From assembly GCF_030056665.1 (NCBI RefSeq), contig NZ_JASHIG010000018.1: a DNA stretch of 64,000 nucleotides. One strand, 5' to 3'. Below, piece by piece: positions 1-8,467 of this stretch (position 1 is the first letter of the stretch; each line of letters starts with the position of its first letter). Source of the DNA: Flectobacillus roseus (GTDB lineage: Bacteria > Bacteroidota > Bacteroidia > Cytophagales > Spirosomataceae). A program made the translations under genes and the position numbers. The notes below the pieces were generated by a model. It saw only the letters and a list, made by a program, of their open reading frames with translations, ran no database searches and was not told the origin of the DNA.

Positions 1-153
1 ACCGAATGCTATCTTGACTGTATGAAATCGTATATGAGTGGTACAAAAAGTAGGTGCTAAAACGATTCTATCTCCGTAAAACAGGGCAAGTTATCAAGCT
101 CTTTTTGATTAACTTGTTAGACCATATCTGTTTAAAGTAAAACCTCTTTTTCT

Positions 154-1155
154 GTGAAAACCCTCAAAACGCTTTCTTTAATTCCTTTTTTCTTACTAAT
201 TCTACAGTTTTCAAGGGCTCAGAACCCTCGCAAATGGACTTTTACACAACCCAAGATGGGGTCGCCATTTTCTATTATTGTATATAGCAACGATTCTTTG
301 AAGGTTTCTAGTGCAACTGCCAGAGCCTATAAGTTAGTTGATTCTCTTAATCAAGTTTACAATGATTATGATGCTCAAAGTGAGCTAAGTATCCTATCTA
401 AGAAAGGACAAAGTGCAGGCGTATCCGATGCTTTGTGGGATCTTTTAAAGCAATCACAAGTCGCATATCAAAAAAGTAGTGGTGCGTTTGACATTACGAT
501 AGGACCGCTAGTCAAGCTTTGGAGAAAAGCTAGAAAAGAAAAACAGTTACCTGCTGATTCGGTACTTCGTAAAGCCCAAGTAAGCGTAGGGTTTCAGTGG
601 GTACAGATGAACGAAAAGACACACGCGGTTAAGCTTAACAAAAGCGCTATGCAACTAGACTTAGGAGGAATAGCCAAAGGATATATAGCTCAAAAGGTAG
701 TAGACTTTTTGGCAAAGGAGGGTTTGGGTGCTTCATTGGTCGATGCGGGGGGCGATTTAGCCATGGGACAAGTACCACCAAGTAAAAAAGCTTGGAGTGT
801 TGGTGTCAATATCCCTTCCTCTGAAGAGTTATTACCTCGATATCTATTGCTTCAAAATGCTGCTGTGGCCACATCGGGAGATATGTATCAATTTGTTGAG
901 ATAGATGGAAAGCATTATTCGCACATCGTGAATCCCAAAACAGGCTTAGGACTTTCGCATCAACGCAATGTTACCGTTATTGCTCCCGACGGCGCCACTG
1001 CTGATTGGCTTGCTACAGCCTGTAGTGTATTACCTGTAAAAAAAGCCTTGAAACTTTGTGATAGTTTTCCCAACACAGGATTACTCATTGCAGAGAAAAA
1101 AGGTACAATGCTTTTCAAATGGCAAAATAGCTATTTTGAGAAAATGATGGAGTAG
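154..1155 (+). CDS. apbE: ApbE-family FAD:protein FMN transferase
   Basis: Predicted exported flavin transferase that links FMN covalently to threonine of target flavoproteins such as Na+-NQR or RnfG subunits. The 333-aa product has a Sec signal peptide (residues 1-22, ending SRAQ) without a lipobox. Family motifs are visible: LDLGGIAKGY at 168-177, DAGGD at 197-201 and HIVNPKTG at 257-264, the last being the usual H-x-x-x-P-x-T-G metal/FAD loop. Length matches the family. The start is GTG at 154; no upstream ATG lies in frame and the signal peptide begins directly there. Nothing nearby identifies its flavoprotein substrate, and the next gene is about 250 bp away. Confidence 0.92.
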   Translation: MKTLKTLSLIPFFLLILQFSRAQNPRKWTFTQPKMGSPFSIIVYSNDSLKVSSATARAYKLVDSLNQVYNDYDAQSELSILSKKGQSAGVSDALWDLLKQSQVAYQKSSGAFDITIGPLVKLWRKARKEKQLPADSVLRKAQVSVGFQWVQMNEKTHAVKLNKSAMQLDLGGIAKGYIAQKVVDFLAKEGLGASLVDAGGDLAMGQVPPSKKAWSVGVNIPSSEELLPRYLLLQNAAVATSGDMYQFVEIDGKHYSHIVNPKTGLGLSHQRNVTVIAPDGATADWLATACSVLPVKKALKLCDSFPNTGLLIAEKKGTMLFKWQNSYFEKMME

Positions 1156-1157
1156 GA

Positions 1158-1225
1158 ACAAAGTGGCATAGGCACAAAGGCACAAAGTGTGAAACAGTAG
1201 AGACGTAATGCTTGCGTCTACATTA
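1158..1225. repeat. Dispersed GGCACAAAG words and TAGAGACG hairpin
   Basis: Directly after apbE come two repeat words that recur across the window: GGCACAAAG (1171-1190) and a hairpin at 1198-1221 made of GTAGAGACG and its near complement CGTCTAC. No T-run follows, so it is a repeat rather than a clear terminator. Confidence 0.5.
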
Positions 1226-1402
1226 GAATAAAATTTTGAAATCACTCAACCACTAAATCACTCAACCACTCAATAACCACAGACATACTGTGAGGGTCTG
1301 TTGGGTAGGTGCCGAAATAGAAGGAGTATTTTAGTAAAGTATGTTTCTATATATGTTATAGTTATCTCAATTTAATATTGAATATCAACCTTGTAATTTT
1401 CT

Positions 1403-2347
1403 ATGAAAAAAACTCTTTTGACCTTGAGCTTATTAACAGCGATTTTTGATGCTTCTAAAGCTCAAAACTTTCAATCCTATGAAAAAACAATTCCTAATAC
1501 TACTGTCAAATTTAAAATGGTAGCGATTCCAGCGGGAGAGCTATCCTTAGGTAGTCCTGAAAGTGAATCGGGACATGAGCCAGACGAATCACCACAAGTG
1601 AAGGTAAAACTTTCAGCTTTTTGGATGGGTGCCACGGAAGTTACCTACGACGAATATCAACTGTTTTTTGAGGAGGAACGTGACCCTGAGCCAAAGCCCG
1701 ATGCTATTACCCGTCCTAGTCCACCGTATATAGATTTTACTTTGGGCATGGGTAAAGTAGGAGGTTTTCCTGCTAATTCAATGCAGCAGTATGCAGCTTT
1801 GATGTATTGCAAATGGCTTTATCATAAAACAGGAATTTTTTATCGTTTGCCTACCGAAGCCGAATGGGAATATGCTTGTCGTGCAGGGAGTAAAACTCGT
1901 TTCTTTTTTGGAGAAAGTGAAAAAGATCTTGCTCAATATGCTTGGTATGGTGCCAACGCCGACGGACATTATCATCGAGTAGGTGAAAAAAAGCCAAATC
2001 CTTGGGGATTATATGATATGTTGGGCAACGTAGCCGAATGGACAATGGACCAATACGATGAAGGATTTTATCAAAAACTGAGTGCAGGACAAGAAAATCC
2101 TTACTCTGAAAAGTTAAAGCGCTATCCGAGTACAGTGCGAGGAGGCAATTATAAAGATGAAGCGAAAGAATTGCGCAGTGCTAATCGCTTGAAATCCGAC
2201 CCTATCTGGAATCGTCGTGACCCACAAGTACCCAAAAGTAAATGGTGGAATGCCGATGCGCCTTTTGTAGGATTCCGAATTGTACAACCTTTACAACAAC
2301 CTTCGGCAGAAGAAGTCGAAGCTTTTTTTGCAAAAGTATTAAAGTAG
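1403..2347 (+). CDS. SUMF1/FGE-fold protein, exported, probably not a formylglycine generator
   Basis: 314-aa protein with a Sec signal peptide (about residues 1-21, ending SKAQ) and an SUMF1 (FGE-sulfatase, PF03781) fold. Landmarks are the N-terminal substrate-loop region with FWMGATEVTYDEY, the AEWEYACRAG motif, WGLYDMLGNVAEWT, and a terminal VGFRIV strand. Genuine formylglycine-generating enzymes carry catalytic cysteines just after the VRGG motif; here the segment STVRGGNYKDEAKELR has none, so sulfatase activation is unlikely. In Bacteroidota this fold is also used by GldJ/GldK gliding and T9SS proteins and by many uncharacterised exported proteins, but no lipobox is present. No sulfatase gene is adjacent. 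Confidence 0.8.
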   Translation: MKKTLLTLSLLTAIFDASKAQNFQSYEKTIPNTTVKFKMVAIPAGELSLGSPESESGHEPDESPQVKVKLSAFWMGATEVTYDEYQLFFEEERDPEPKPDAITRPSPPYIDFTLGMGKVGGFPANSMQQYAALMYCKWLYHKTGIFYRLPTEAEWEYACRAGSKTRFFFGESEKDLAQYAWYGANADGHYHRVGEKKPNPWGLYDMLGNVAEWTMDQYDEGFYQKLSAGQENPYSEKLKRYPSTVRGGNYKDEAKELRSANRLKSDPIWNRRDPQVPKSKWWNADAPFVGFRIVQPLQQPSAEEVEAFFAKVLK

Positions 2348-2420
2348 GTTGTAAGTGAACAGGAGCAAAGGCACAAAGTGTTAAGGCAAGTTGCTCTTAC
2401 CGAAAGCTCTAAAATTATTG

Positions 2421-2520
2421 CGGATTAGGGATATCGGATTTCGGAGATATGAAAAACGTATTTGTTTTTTGTAAAAAGTAGCGAAAACTTCCTCAATCCC
2501 AAATCCAACATCCGAAATCC
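2421..2520. repeat. Imperfect inverted-repeat element (GGATTTCGGA type)
   Basis: Two arms, 2421-2445 and 2495-2520, are imperfect inverted copies built from the words GGAT, ATCGGATTTCGGA and TCCGAAATCC. The same design recurs at 35248-35372, which marks it as a member of a dispersed palindromic family. Confidence 0.45.
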
Positions 2521-2559
2521 AATATTAAAATACCTCACATTTTCTAACTAATTCTAACT

Positions 2560-3873
2560 ATGAGTCAAACTAGACGCGATTTTGTTAAAAGCACATCGCT
2601 AATTACTGGAAGTTTAATTGCAGCTCCGTTTTTGTCGGAAGCGAGTATGTTTAATAGTCTTGTCGACGATACTATCAAGGTTGCTTTGATAGGTTGCGGC
2701 GGACGTGGTACAGGTGCTGCTATTCAGGCATTGAGTACCAAGCAAAATGTGAAATTGGTTGCTATGGCAGATGCCTTCCAAGACCGTTTAGACAATTGCT
2801 ATAAAGAAATTACAGGTGATGATTTTGAGAACTTGAAATCAAAAATTGATGTCCCTGCCGACAGACGTTTTGTGGGATTTGATGCTTATCTCAAAGCAAT
2901 TCCTTTGGCAGATGTGGTTATCTTGACTACGCCTCCAGGCTTTCGCCCTTTACATTTTGAAGCAGCAGTGAACGCAGGTAAACATATTTTTATGGAAAAA
3001 CCTGTTGCCACAGACCCTGCTGGTGTACAACGAGTACTTGCGGCTGCCGAAAAAGCAAAAGCGAAAAAGCTGAATGTCGTAGTAGGTTTACAACGTCACT
3101 ATCAAACTTCTTATCGTGAACTTATGAAGCGCCTTCAAGACGGTATGGTGGGAGATATTGTATCTGCTTCGGCTTGGTGGAATAATGATGGCGTGTGGGT
3201 AAATCCAAGAAAGGCTGGTCAAACCGAAATGGAATATCAAATGCGTAACTGGTATTATTTTAACTGGTTATGCGGCGATCATATCACTGAGCAACATATT
3301 CATAATATAGATGTAATCAACTGGGCTAAAAACTCTTATCCTGTCAAAGCTAGAGGAACGGGCGGTCGTGAGGTAAGAAAAGGAAAAGATTATGGCGAAA
3401 TTTTTGACCACCATATCGTTGAGTTTGAATATGCCGATGGGACGATTCTCAACTCTCAATGTCGCCATATCAAGGGAACTTGGGCAAAAGTCGATGAATT
3501 AGTAGTGGGCACAAAAGGTAAAATTATGTTTGATGCAGGACATATTACCGACTACAAAGGAAATACCTTGTTTAAACATAATGGTAGCAAAGACCCTAAC
3601 CCGTACCAAGTAGAACATGACGAATTGTTTGAGGCAATCGCCAAAGGGCAATATAAGTTTGCTGATGCCGAAAACGGAGCCAAATCAACCATGACCTCTA
3701 TCTTAGGAAGAATGGCTACTTATTCTGGTCAGGTAATAACTTGGGATAAAGCCATTAATTCAGGCTTAGACCTTGCGCCAAAAACATTTGCTTGGGATGC
3801 AGATATGCCACTCAAACCAGATGCAAATGGTTTGTATCCAGTAGCAGTACCTGGCAAAACGAAATTTGTGTAG
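2560..3873 (+). CDS. Gfo/Idh/MocA family oxidoreductase with Tat signal
   Basis: 437-aa NAD(P)-dependent sugar or inositol dehydrogenase-type protein, predicted to act outside the cytoplasm. A twin-arginine signal is visible (R5, R6 in TRRDFVKS, followed by a hydrophobic stretch to about residue 30). The Rossmann loop VALIGCGGRGTG spans 41-52 and the family hallmark EKPVA is at 146-150. The C-terminal half (from about residue 180) has the usual substrate and oligomerisation region. Tat-dependent members of this family in Bacteroidota often sit near glycoside-degradation genes, but no such partner adjoins it here, so the substrate is unknown. Confidence 0.9.
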   Translation: MSQTRRDFVKSTSLITGSLIAAPFLSEASMFNSLVDDTIKVALIGCGGRGTGAAIQALSTKQNVKLVAMADAFQDRLDNCYKEITGDDFENLKSKIDVPADRRFVGFDAYLKAIPLADVVILTTPPGFRPLHFEAAVNAGKHIFMEKPVATDPAGVQRVLAAAEKAKAKKLNVVVGLQRHYQTSYRELMKRLQDGMVGDIVSASAWWNNDGVWVNPRKAGQTEMEYQMRNWYYFNWLCGDHITEQHIHNIDVINWAKNSYPVKARGTGGREVRKGKDYGEIFDHHIVEFEYADGTILNSQCRHIKGTWAKVDELVVGTKGKIMFDAGHITDYKGNTLFKHNGSKDPNPYQVEHDELFEAIAKGQYKFADAENGAKSTMTSILGRMATYSGQVITWDKAINSGLDLAPKTFAWDADMPLKPDANGLYPVAVPGKTKFV

Positions 3874-3890
3874 TTTGTAGCATTGAGCCA

Positions 3891-3919
3891 TTAGCTTTCG
3901 GATTTTTGTCGAAAGCTAA
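3891..3919. repeat. Hairpin after the Gfo/Idh gene
   Basis: Perfect 10-bp inverted repeat TTAGCTTTCG / CGAAAGCTAA with a 9-nt T-rich loop. It lies between two co-directional genes and has no trailing T-run. The AGCTTTCGG word recurs in other intergenic hairpins (for example near 58750). Confidence 0.5.
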
Positions 3920-3976
3920 CAGCTCTAGGCTAAGGCTTATACTGTTTAGTCATCATTTAATCTACTCAGCTACCCT

Positions 3977-4525
3977 ATGAAGTCAAAAATATTTATGCTC
4001 TCGATATTGCTAACTTACAGTCTCATGGTAAGGTCGCAAAGTAATAACCCTTTCAAGCTAGACTTATTAGTTGGTATAGCAAAATCATCCTCGTCTTTTG
4101 GAGGAGGTATTTCTGTTGAACCTAAATATTGCTTTAATGATAAGGTATCTGTAGGACTTAAATTTGAATCAGCTAATGCGTATGGTAGTATTTCTTCAAC
4201 AGGACCTATTGTTTCTGGTCCCATAAATAGCGTATCTTCTTATTTAGTTACGTCCGAATATTGTATTGGAAATTATGGGAGACAAAAACGAACTCGACCT
4301 TTTTTCGGCGTAGGCTTTGGTATTTACAATGCAATTTTTGAGGCTGAAAATGCTAAACGTAGGTATGACAAAATGGGAGCCTCTCTAAGGGGAGGAGTTG
4401 ATATTAAACACTTAAGATTATCAGTGGAACAAAACTTCATTTTGTCTTCTTCTCAATATGAACTTAATTTTCTTACACTTAGGCTTGGACTCACAATTGG
4501 ACGTAATAAAAATTCAATCCCTTAA
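3977..4525 (+). CDS. Small outer-membrane beta-barrel-like protein
   Basis: 182-aa protein of unknown function. Residues 1-21 form a Sec signal peptide (ending VRSQ). The mature part alternates short amphipathic strands and turns (for example VSVGLKFESANAYGS and RPFFGVGFGIYNA) and ends in a strand-like LTLRLGLTIG, which is the pattern of a small 8-stranded outer-membrane barrel of the OmpX/outer membrane protein beta-barrel type. It has no recognisable enzyme motif. It lies about 100 bp after the Gfo/Idh gene in the same direction, separated by a hairpin, so co-transcription is uncertain. Confidence 0.65.
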   Translation: MKSKIFMLSILLTYSLMVRSQSNNPFKLDLLVGIAKSSSSFGGGISVEPKYCFNDKVSVGLKFESANAYGSISSTGPIVSGPINSVSSYLVTSEYCIGNYGRQKRTRPFFGVGFGIYNAIFEAENAKRRYDKMGASLRGGVDIKHLRLSVEQNFILSSSQYELNFLTLRLGLTIGRNKNSIP

Positions 4526-4677
4526 TAGTCCATCATGTAAGTTCTTTTGTTTTTACGTATTGTTTTTTGCTATTAAAATAACAGTGAAAGAAAATCATAG
4601 AAAGAGCTCAATCGCTGATTTTCTCGTTAGTAAAGAATGAATTATTGTTAAATTTTTGGCAATGCCAGCGAAGTTTA

Positions 4678-4730
4678 GTAACATAGTATCCTCAGAGATA
4701 AAATTGAATCTTATGTTACATTATCGGTAC
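4678..4730 (+). promoter_or_regulatory. Possible promoter/operator upstream of the Bax-inhibitor gene
   Basis: An 8-bp inverted repeat, GTAACATA (4678-4685) and TATGTTAC (4712-4719), lies 85-125 bp before the start codon. A TTG about 21 bp ahead of TACTTTG loosely resembles the Bacteroidota -33/-7 promoter (TTG, then TAnnTTTG). The position is reasonable, but the match is weak. Confidence 0.25.
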
Positions 4731-4803
4731 TTTGTAGAATTTACAATACAGCTTTTGTAATCTTAAGATTCGTATTACAATCTAATTAAATTACAACAAA
4801 CGT

Positions 4804-5514
4804 ATGCAAAACAATCAGTATTCACCTTATTATTCACAAGAGGCTGTTCAGGCCGAACAGGCTCGTTATATGACCAAAGTATTTGGTTGGATGTCTTTGG
4901 CTCTCATTGTTACAGCAGCGGTTTCATTTGGTGTAGCGAGTACACCTCAAATCGTTGAAATTATTTTTAGTAGTAAGTTTACCTTTTATGGATTGATGAT
5001 AGCTGAAGTTGGGGTAGTGTGGTGGTTATCGTCGCGAGTGGCAACTATGTCGGCTACTTCTGCTACGGTGTGGTTTTTTCTGTATTCGATTTTGAATGGA
5101 TTAACACTATCGGTAATTTTCTTTGTATTCACTGCCGATTCGATTGTATATGTATTTGGTATTGCAGCCTCCATGTTTATGGCAATGGCGGCTTATGGAT
5201 ATTATACCAAAAAGGATTTGACCTCATGGGGTAGTCTTTTGATGATGGGTTTGATAGGTTTGATTATTGCGGGGGTGGTCAACATTTTCTTGCGTAGCGA
5301 TATGTTTGGTATGGTAGTTAGTTCTATTGGTGTATTGATTTTTGTAGGCTTAACAGCTTATGATACTCAAAAAATCAAAGAAATGAATATCATCGGCAAC
5401 GAAGGTACAGACGAAGATCATAAAGAAGCAATCATGGGGGCATTGACCTTATATCTAGACTTTATCAACTTATTCTTATATCTACTTCGTTTACTCGGAA
5501 ATAGAAGAGATTAA
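4804..5514 (+). CDS. Bax inhibitor-1 (BI-1/YccA/YbhL) family membrane protein
   Basis: 236-aa integral membrane protein of the UPF0005/TMBIM family, whose characterised members are pH-sensitive calcium leak channels or partners of membrane protease FtsH. About seven hydrophobic segments are visible, starting near VFGWMSLALIVTAAVSF. The family hallmark near the C-terminus is present as GLTAYDTQKIKEM, followed by a last helix with LTLYLDFINLFLYLLRLLG. The N-terminal 20 residues are a soluble tail rich in Q and Y. It is monocistronic: a clear terminator follows at once, and a 280-bp leader precedes it. Confidence 0.93.
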   Translation: MQNNQYSPYYSQEAVQAEQARYMTKVFGWMSLALIVTAAVSFGVASTPQIVEIIFSSKFTFYGLMIAEVGVVWWLSSRVATMSATSATVWFFLYSILNGLTLSVIFFVFTADSIVYVFGIAASMFMAMAAYGYYTKKDLTSWGSLLMMGLIGLIIAGVVNIFLRSDMFGMVVSSIGVLIFVGLTAYDTQKIKEMNIIGNEGTDEDHKEAIMGALTLYLDFINLFLYLLRLLGNRRD

Positions 5515-5533
5515 TACAAAAGCATTTTTCTTG

Positions 5534-5575
5534 AAACTCCTCATCTAAACTTAGGTGAGGAGTTTTATTTTTGAA
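5534..5575 (+). terminator. Rho-independent terminator after the BI-1 gene
   Basis: Perfect 10-bp stem AAACTCCTCA (5534-5543) / TGAGGAGTTT (5556-5565), then a T-rich tail. A GTG at 5555 that would extend the next gene lies in this stem, which argues for the later ATG at 5651. Confidence 0.85.
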
Positions 5576-5650
5576 GAAAAGTACAGAAGTGTAATTGACT
5601 TATTCATAAAAATATGCTCAAACACTTATTGGTTTAATCACAAACTGCTC

Positions 5651-7039
5651 ATGAAGATTTTCAGAAATATTATTTTAGGTTTCTTGGCGCTTATTGTAAT
5701 AGCCGCTATCGGGACTTTTACGACAGTAGACAGAACAGAATTGCACCAGACCGAGTTTTATGCTCAAACGCAAAACTGGCTGGCTAACTATATACCCGAT
5801 ACTGATCCCCAATATGATTCGGTATATGTAGGTTGGGCGAAGGTAAACCTAACACCTGCACAGCCATTGGCTACAGCAGGATATGGCAATCGTGACGGCA
5901 AACCCTATCAGAGCGTGCATGATTCGATTTATGTACGAGCTATGGTATTTGATAATGGTCGTAAGTTTGCGATGGTTTCTTGTGATTTACTGATTATTCC
6001 GCCAGAGGTACGTTTGAGTCTACAAGATAAACTCGGTAAAATCGGCTTTTCATGGGAGCACGTGTTTATAGGTGCTACACACACGCACAATAGCATAGGC
6101 GCATGGGGTAAAAATGCCATTGGAGAACTTTTTGCTGGAAAATATCACCCCGAAGTGGTGGAGGATATCGCTAACAAAATTGTCAAGGCCATCCAATTAG
6201 CGGATGCAAATACTACTGCTGCCGAAATAGGTTATGGTCAAATAGATACCCCAGAGCTAGTTTTCAATAGATTAGTTCATGAAAAAGGTACGGTGGATCC
6301 GACTTTGCGTTTATTGAAAATTCACAAAGACAATGGTCAAAATGCTCTGATTTGTGTGTATTCGGCACATGCTACCACGCTCAATGCTGATAAGATGGTT
6401 TTGTCAAGAGATTATCCTGGGGTCTTGGTAGATAAACTTGAAAAAGACCAAGCCGATTTTGCCATGTTTATGGCTGGCTCTGTTGGCAGTACTGGTCCAA
6501 TAGGAGAGGAGATGAAAGATGATTATGCTCAACTCAATCGCGTGGCTGAAGGTCTTTATCAAAAAATAGCCAAAATTAATCCACAAATTAAAACAGCGCT
6601 TGTGGATAATCTTCATGCCTCAGTAATTCCGCTGTCGATGCGTGACCCGCAGGTGCGAGTGTCGCAAGACCTACGTTTTCGTCCTTGGGTATTTCAAACA
6701 TTTTTTGGAGAATACCCAGCCGAAATGAAAGTATTTCAGTTAGGTAATACCATTTTTATAGGCACACCTTGTGATTACAGTGGCGAATTAATGCCAGATG
6801 TACTCAAAACCGCTCAGAATCAACATCTAAATCTTATTGTAACTAGTTTTGATGGAAGTTATGTTGGATATATCACAGAAGATAGTCGTTATGATTTGAA
6901 TAGTTATGAGACTCGTGTGATGAATTGGTACGGTCCACAGAACGGACAATATTTTCAAGAAATTATCAACAGTATTTTGACCAAAAATGCCCCTGTAGTC
7001 AAACAACCAGATGCTTTACAAAATCAAACGGAAGAATAG
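5651..7039 (+). CDS. Neutral/alkaline non-lysosomal ceramidase N-domain protein
   Basis: 462 aa from the ATG at 5651. An in-frame GTG at 5555 exists but lies inside the preceding terminator, and the ATG begins a textbook N-terminal anchor or signal (MKIFRNIILGFLALIVIAAIG). The rest matches the neutral ceramidase N-terminal domain (PF04734). The start GWAKVNLTPAQPLATAGYGNR is typical, and zinc-ligand segments GATHTHNSIG and YSAHATTLN are present. The family hydrolyses the amide bond of ceramide, and sphingolipids are common membrane lipids in Bacteroidota. The eukaryotic C-terminal Ig-like domain appears absent, as in many bacterial relatives. Several such proteins remain without a tested substrate. 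Confidence 0.88.
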   Translation: MKIFRNIILGFLALIVIAAIGTFTTVDRTELHQTEFYAQTQNWLANYIPDTDPQYDSVYVGWAKVNLTPAQPLATAGYGNRDGKPYQSVHDSIYVRAMVFDNGRKFAMVSCDLLIIPPEVRLSLQDKLGKIGFSWEHVFIGATHTHNSIGAWGKNAIGELFAGKYHPEVVEDIANKIVKAIQLADANTTAAEIGYGQIDTPELVFNRLVHEKGTVDPTLRLLKIHKDNGQNALICVYSAHATTLNADKMVLSRDYPGVLVDKLEKDQADFAMFMAGSVGSTGPIGEEMKDDYAQLNRVAEGLYQKIAKINPQIKTALVDNLHASVIPLSMRDPQVRVSQDLRFRPWVFQTFFGEYPAEMKVFQLGNTIFIGTPCDYSGELMPDVLKTAQNQHLNLIVTSFDGSYVGYITEDSRYDLNSYETRVMNWYGPQNGQYFQEIINSILTKNAPVVKQPDALQNQTEE

Positions 7040-7398
7040 GCTTCGGATTCTAATATTTTGGGAAAGAAAGGCAGATATTAATTCAATGTAAACAAAAGTA
7101 GTTGTCTAATTTAGAATAATTCTGAATTAGCAAAAATCCTGAAAAACATCTAAGTAATCATGCTCAAGCATAATAATTCCGTAGCTTTTTCAGGTAAAAA
7201 AAACACTTCATGTAAATTTTTATCAGTAAATTGCGACTTGATTTCTGAAATTGTTGCTAGGCGACCATCTAAAAGGTGTGATAGCAAAATCAATCTAGCA
7301 GCGAGCAAAACACAAGTCTCTCATTCAGAATATTTTGACTAAAAGCACCGAGAGAGAAGAGCCGTTGTAGGCAAATTTCAAAACTTAAAGACAAAGAA
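7040..7398. other. Leader region of the nuo operon
   Basis: 359 bp with no credible gene; a 60-codon open frame at 7160-7342 has no protein-like features. The one clear structure is a 25-bp near-perfect palindrome at 7106-7130, listed separately. The region must carry the complex I promoter. Confidence 0.6.
7106..7130. promoter_or_regulatory. 25-bp palindrome upstream of nuoA
   Basis: CTAATTTAGAAT and ATTCTGAATTAG flank a single central base, with one mismatched pair (G:T). No T-run follows, so it does not look like a terminator for the ceramidase gene. A dimeric regulator site for the nuo operon is possible but unproven. Confidence 0.35.
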
Positions 7399-7767
7399 AT
7401 GAACTATCAACCATCAGACTACCTTCCGATTATTGTCCAAATAGGGGCAGCACTTGCATTCATCGTATTGACAATGGTGGCTACTCACTGGTTAGGGCCA
7501 AAAAGACATAGTAAAGCCAAAGATGATGTTTTTGAATGTGGTATCGAGTCAGTTGGAAACGCTCGTACGCCAATTTCTGTAAAATACTTCTTGGTAGCTA
7601 TTCTATTTGTACTTTTCGACGTGGAAATTATCTTCATGTATCCATGGGCTGTAAATTTCAAAACATTAGGATGGGACGGCTTCTTGGAAATGGTAGTTTT
7701 CATGGGTCTTCTTTTAGCAGGCTTTATTTATGTATTGAAAAAAGGAGTGCTTGATTGGGAAAAATAA
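7399..7767 (+). CDS. nuoA: NADH-quinone oxidoreductase subunit A
   Basis: Small membrane subunit of complex I that helps connect the quinone-binding junction to the proton-pumping arm. The 122-aa product has three hydrophobic helices (about 10-30, 64-84 and 94-114). The conserved loop between helices 1 and 2 contains the FECG motif (in KDDVFECGIES). Length is normal for the family. It is the first gene of a ten-subunit nuo operon, preceded by a 360-bp leader and followed by nuoB after about 90 bp. Confidence 0.96.
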   Translation: MNYQPSDYLPIIVQIGAALAFIVLTMVATHWLGPKRHSKAKDDVFECGIESVGNARTPISVKYFLVAILFVLFDVEIIFMYPWAVNFKTLGWDGFLEMVVFMGLLLAGFIYVLKKGVLDWEK

Positions 7768-7854
7768 TTCTCGAAGCCTCTTTCTCTATAAAACCTTCTG
7801 CCTCAACAACTAGTTAGGTAGGAAGACATCAAATATTATTAATTGAATAAGACA

Positions 7855-8403
7855 ATGAGTGATAGAATAATAAAGACAGTAGATGCCCCACAGGGACTAG
7901 AAGGTCAAGGATTCTTCGCTGGAAAACTAGACGACTTGGTTGGTTTGGCGAGAGCAAACTCCCTTTGGCCTTTACCATTCGCTACCTCATGTTGTGGTAT
8001 CGAATTTATGGCAACCATGGCTTCGCACTATGACTTAGCTCGTTTTGGTGCAGAACGTCTTTCTTTCTCAGCACGTCAAGCCGACGTTTTGATGGTAATG
8101 GGTACCATTGCTAAAAAAATGGCTCCAGTTGTAAAACAAGTGTATCTTCAAATGGCCGAGCCTCGTTGGGTAATCGCAGTTGGAGCTTGTGCATCATCTG
8201 GCGGTGTGTTTGATACTTATTCTGTTTTACAAGGTATCGACCGTATTATCCCTGTCGATGTGTATGTGCCTGGATGCCCTCCTCGCCCAGAACAAATCCT
8301 AGATGGCTTTATGGAAATTCAGGAGCTAGCTAAATCAGAACAAAGAAGAAGAAGAGAATCTCCTGAATACAAGGCGTTATTGTCTTCTTATGGTATTGAA
8401 TAG
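7855..8403 (+). CDS. nuoB: NADH-quinone oxidoreductase subunit B
   Basis: Carries the terminal [4Fe-4S] cluster N2 that passes electrons to quinone. The 182-aa product contains the tandem cysteines C46-C47 in the CCGIEF motif, C112 in VGACASSGG and C141 in VPGCPPRP, which together make the full N2 ligand set. The start chosen is the ATG at 7855; a TTG four codons upstream also opens the frame but adds nothing conserved. The C-terminal tail is rich in arginine, as in many relatives. It lies between nuoA and nuoC. Confidence 0.97.
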   Translation: MSDRIIKTVDAPQGLEGQGFFAGKLDDLVGLARANSLWPLPFATSCCGIEFMATMASHYDLARFGAERLSFSARQADVLMVMGTIAKKMAPVVKQVYLQMAEPRWVIAVGACASSGGVFDTYSVLQGIDRIIPVDVYVPGCPPRPEQILDGFMEIQELAKSEQRRRRESPEYKALLSSYGIE

Positions 8404-8467
8404 TTATAAAGCAAAATTTTATAACTAAATATCCCTTTTTCATTAGTCTATCATTTCAGCGTTTACA

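Noticed and set aside
5555..5650. Upstream GTG start for the ceramidase
   Set aside because: Lies in the stem of the preceding terminator; the ATG at 5651 begins a normal hydrophobic anchor.
7160..7342. 60-codon ORF in the nuo leader
   Set aside because: Low-complexity composition, no signal or motif, no matching terminator; likely chance in AT-rich DNA.
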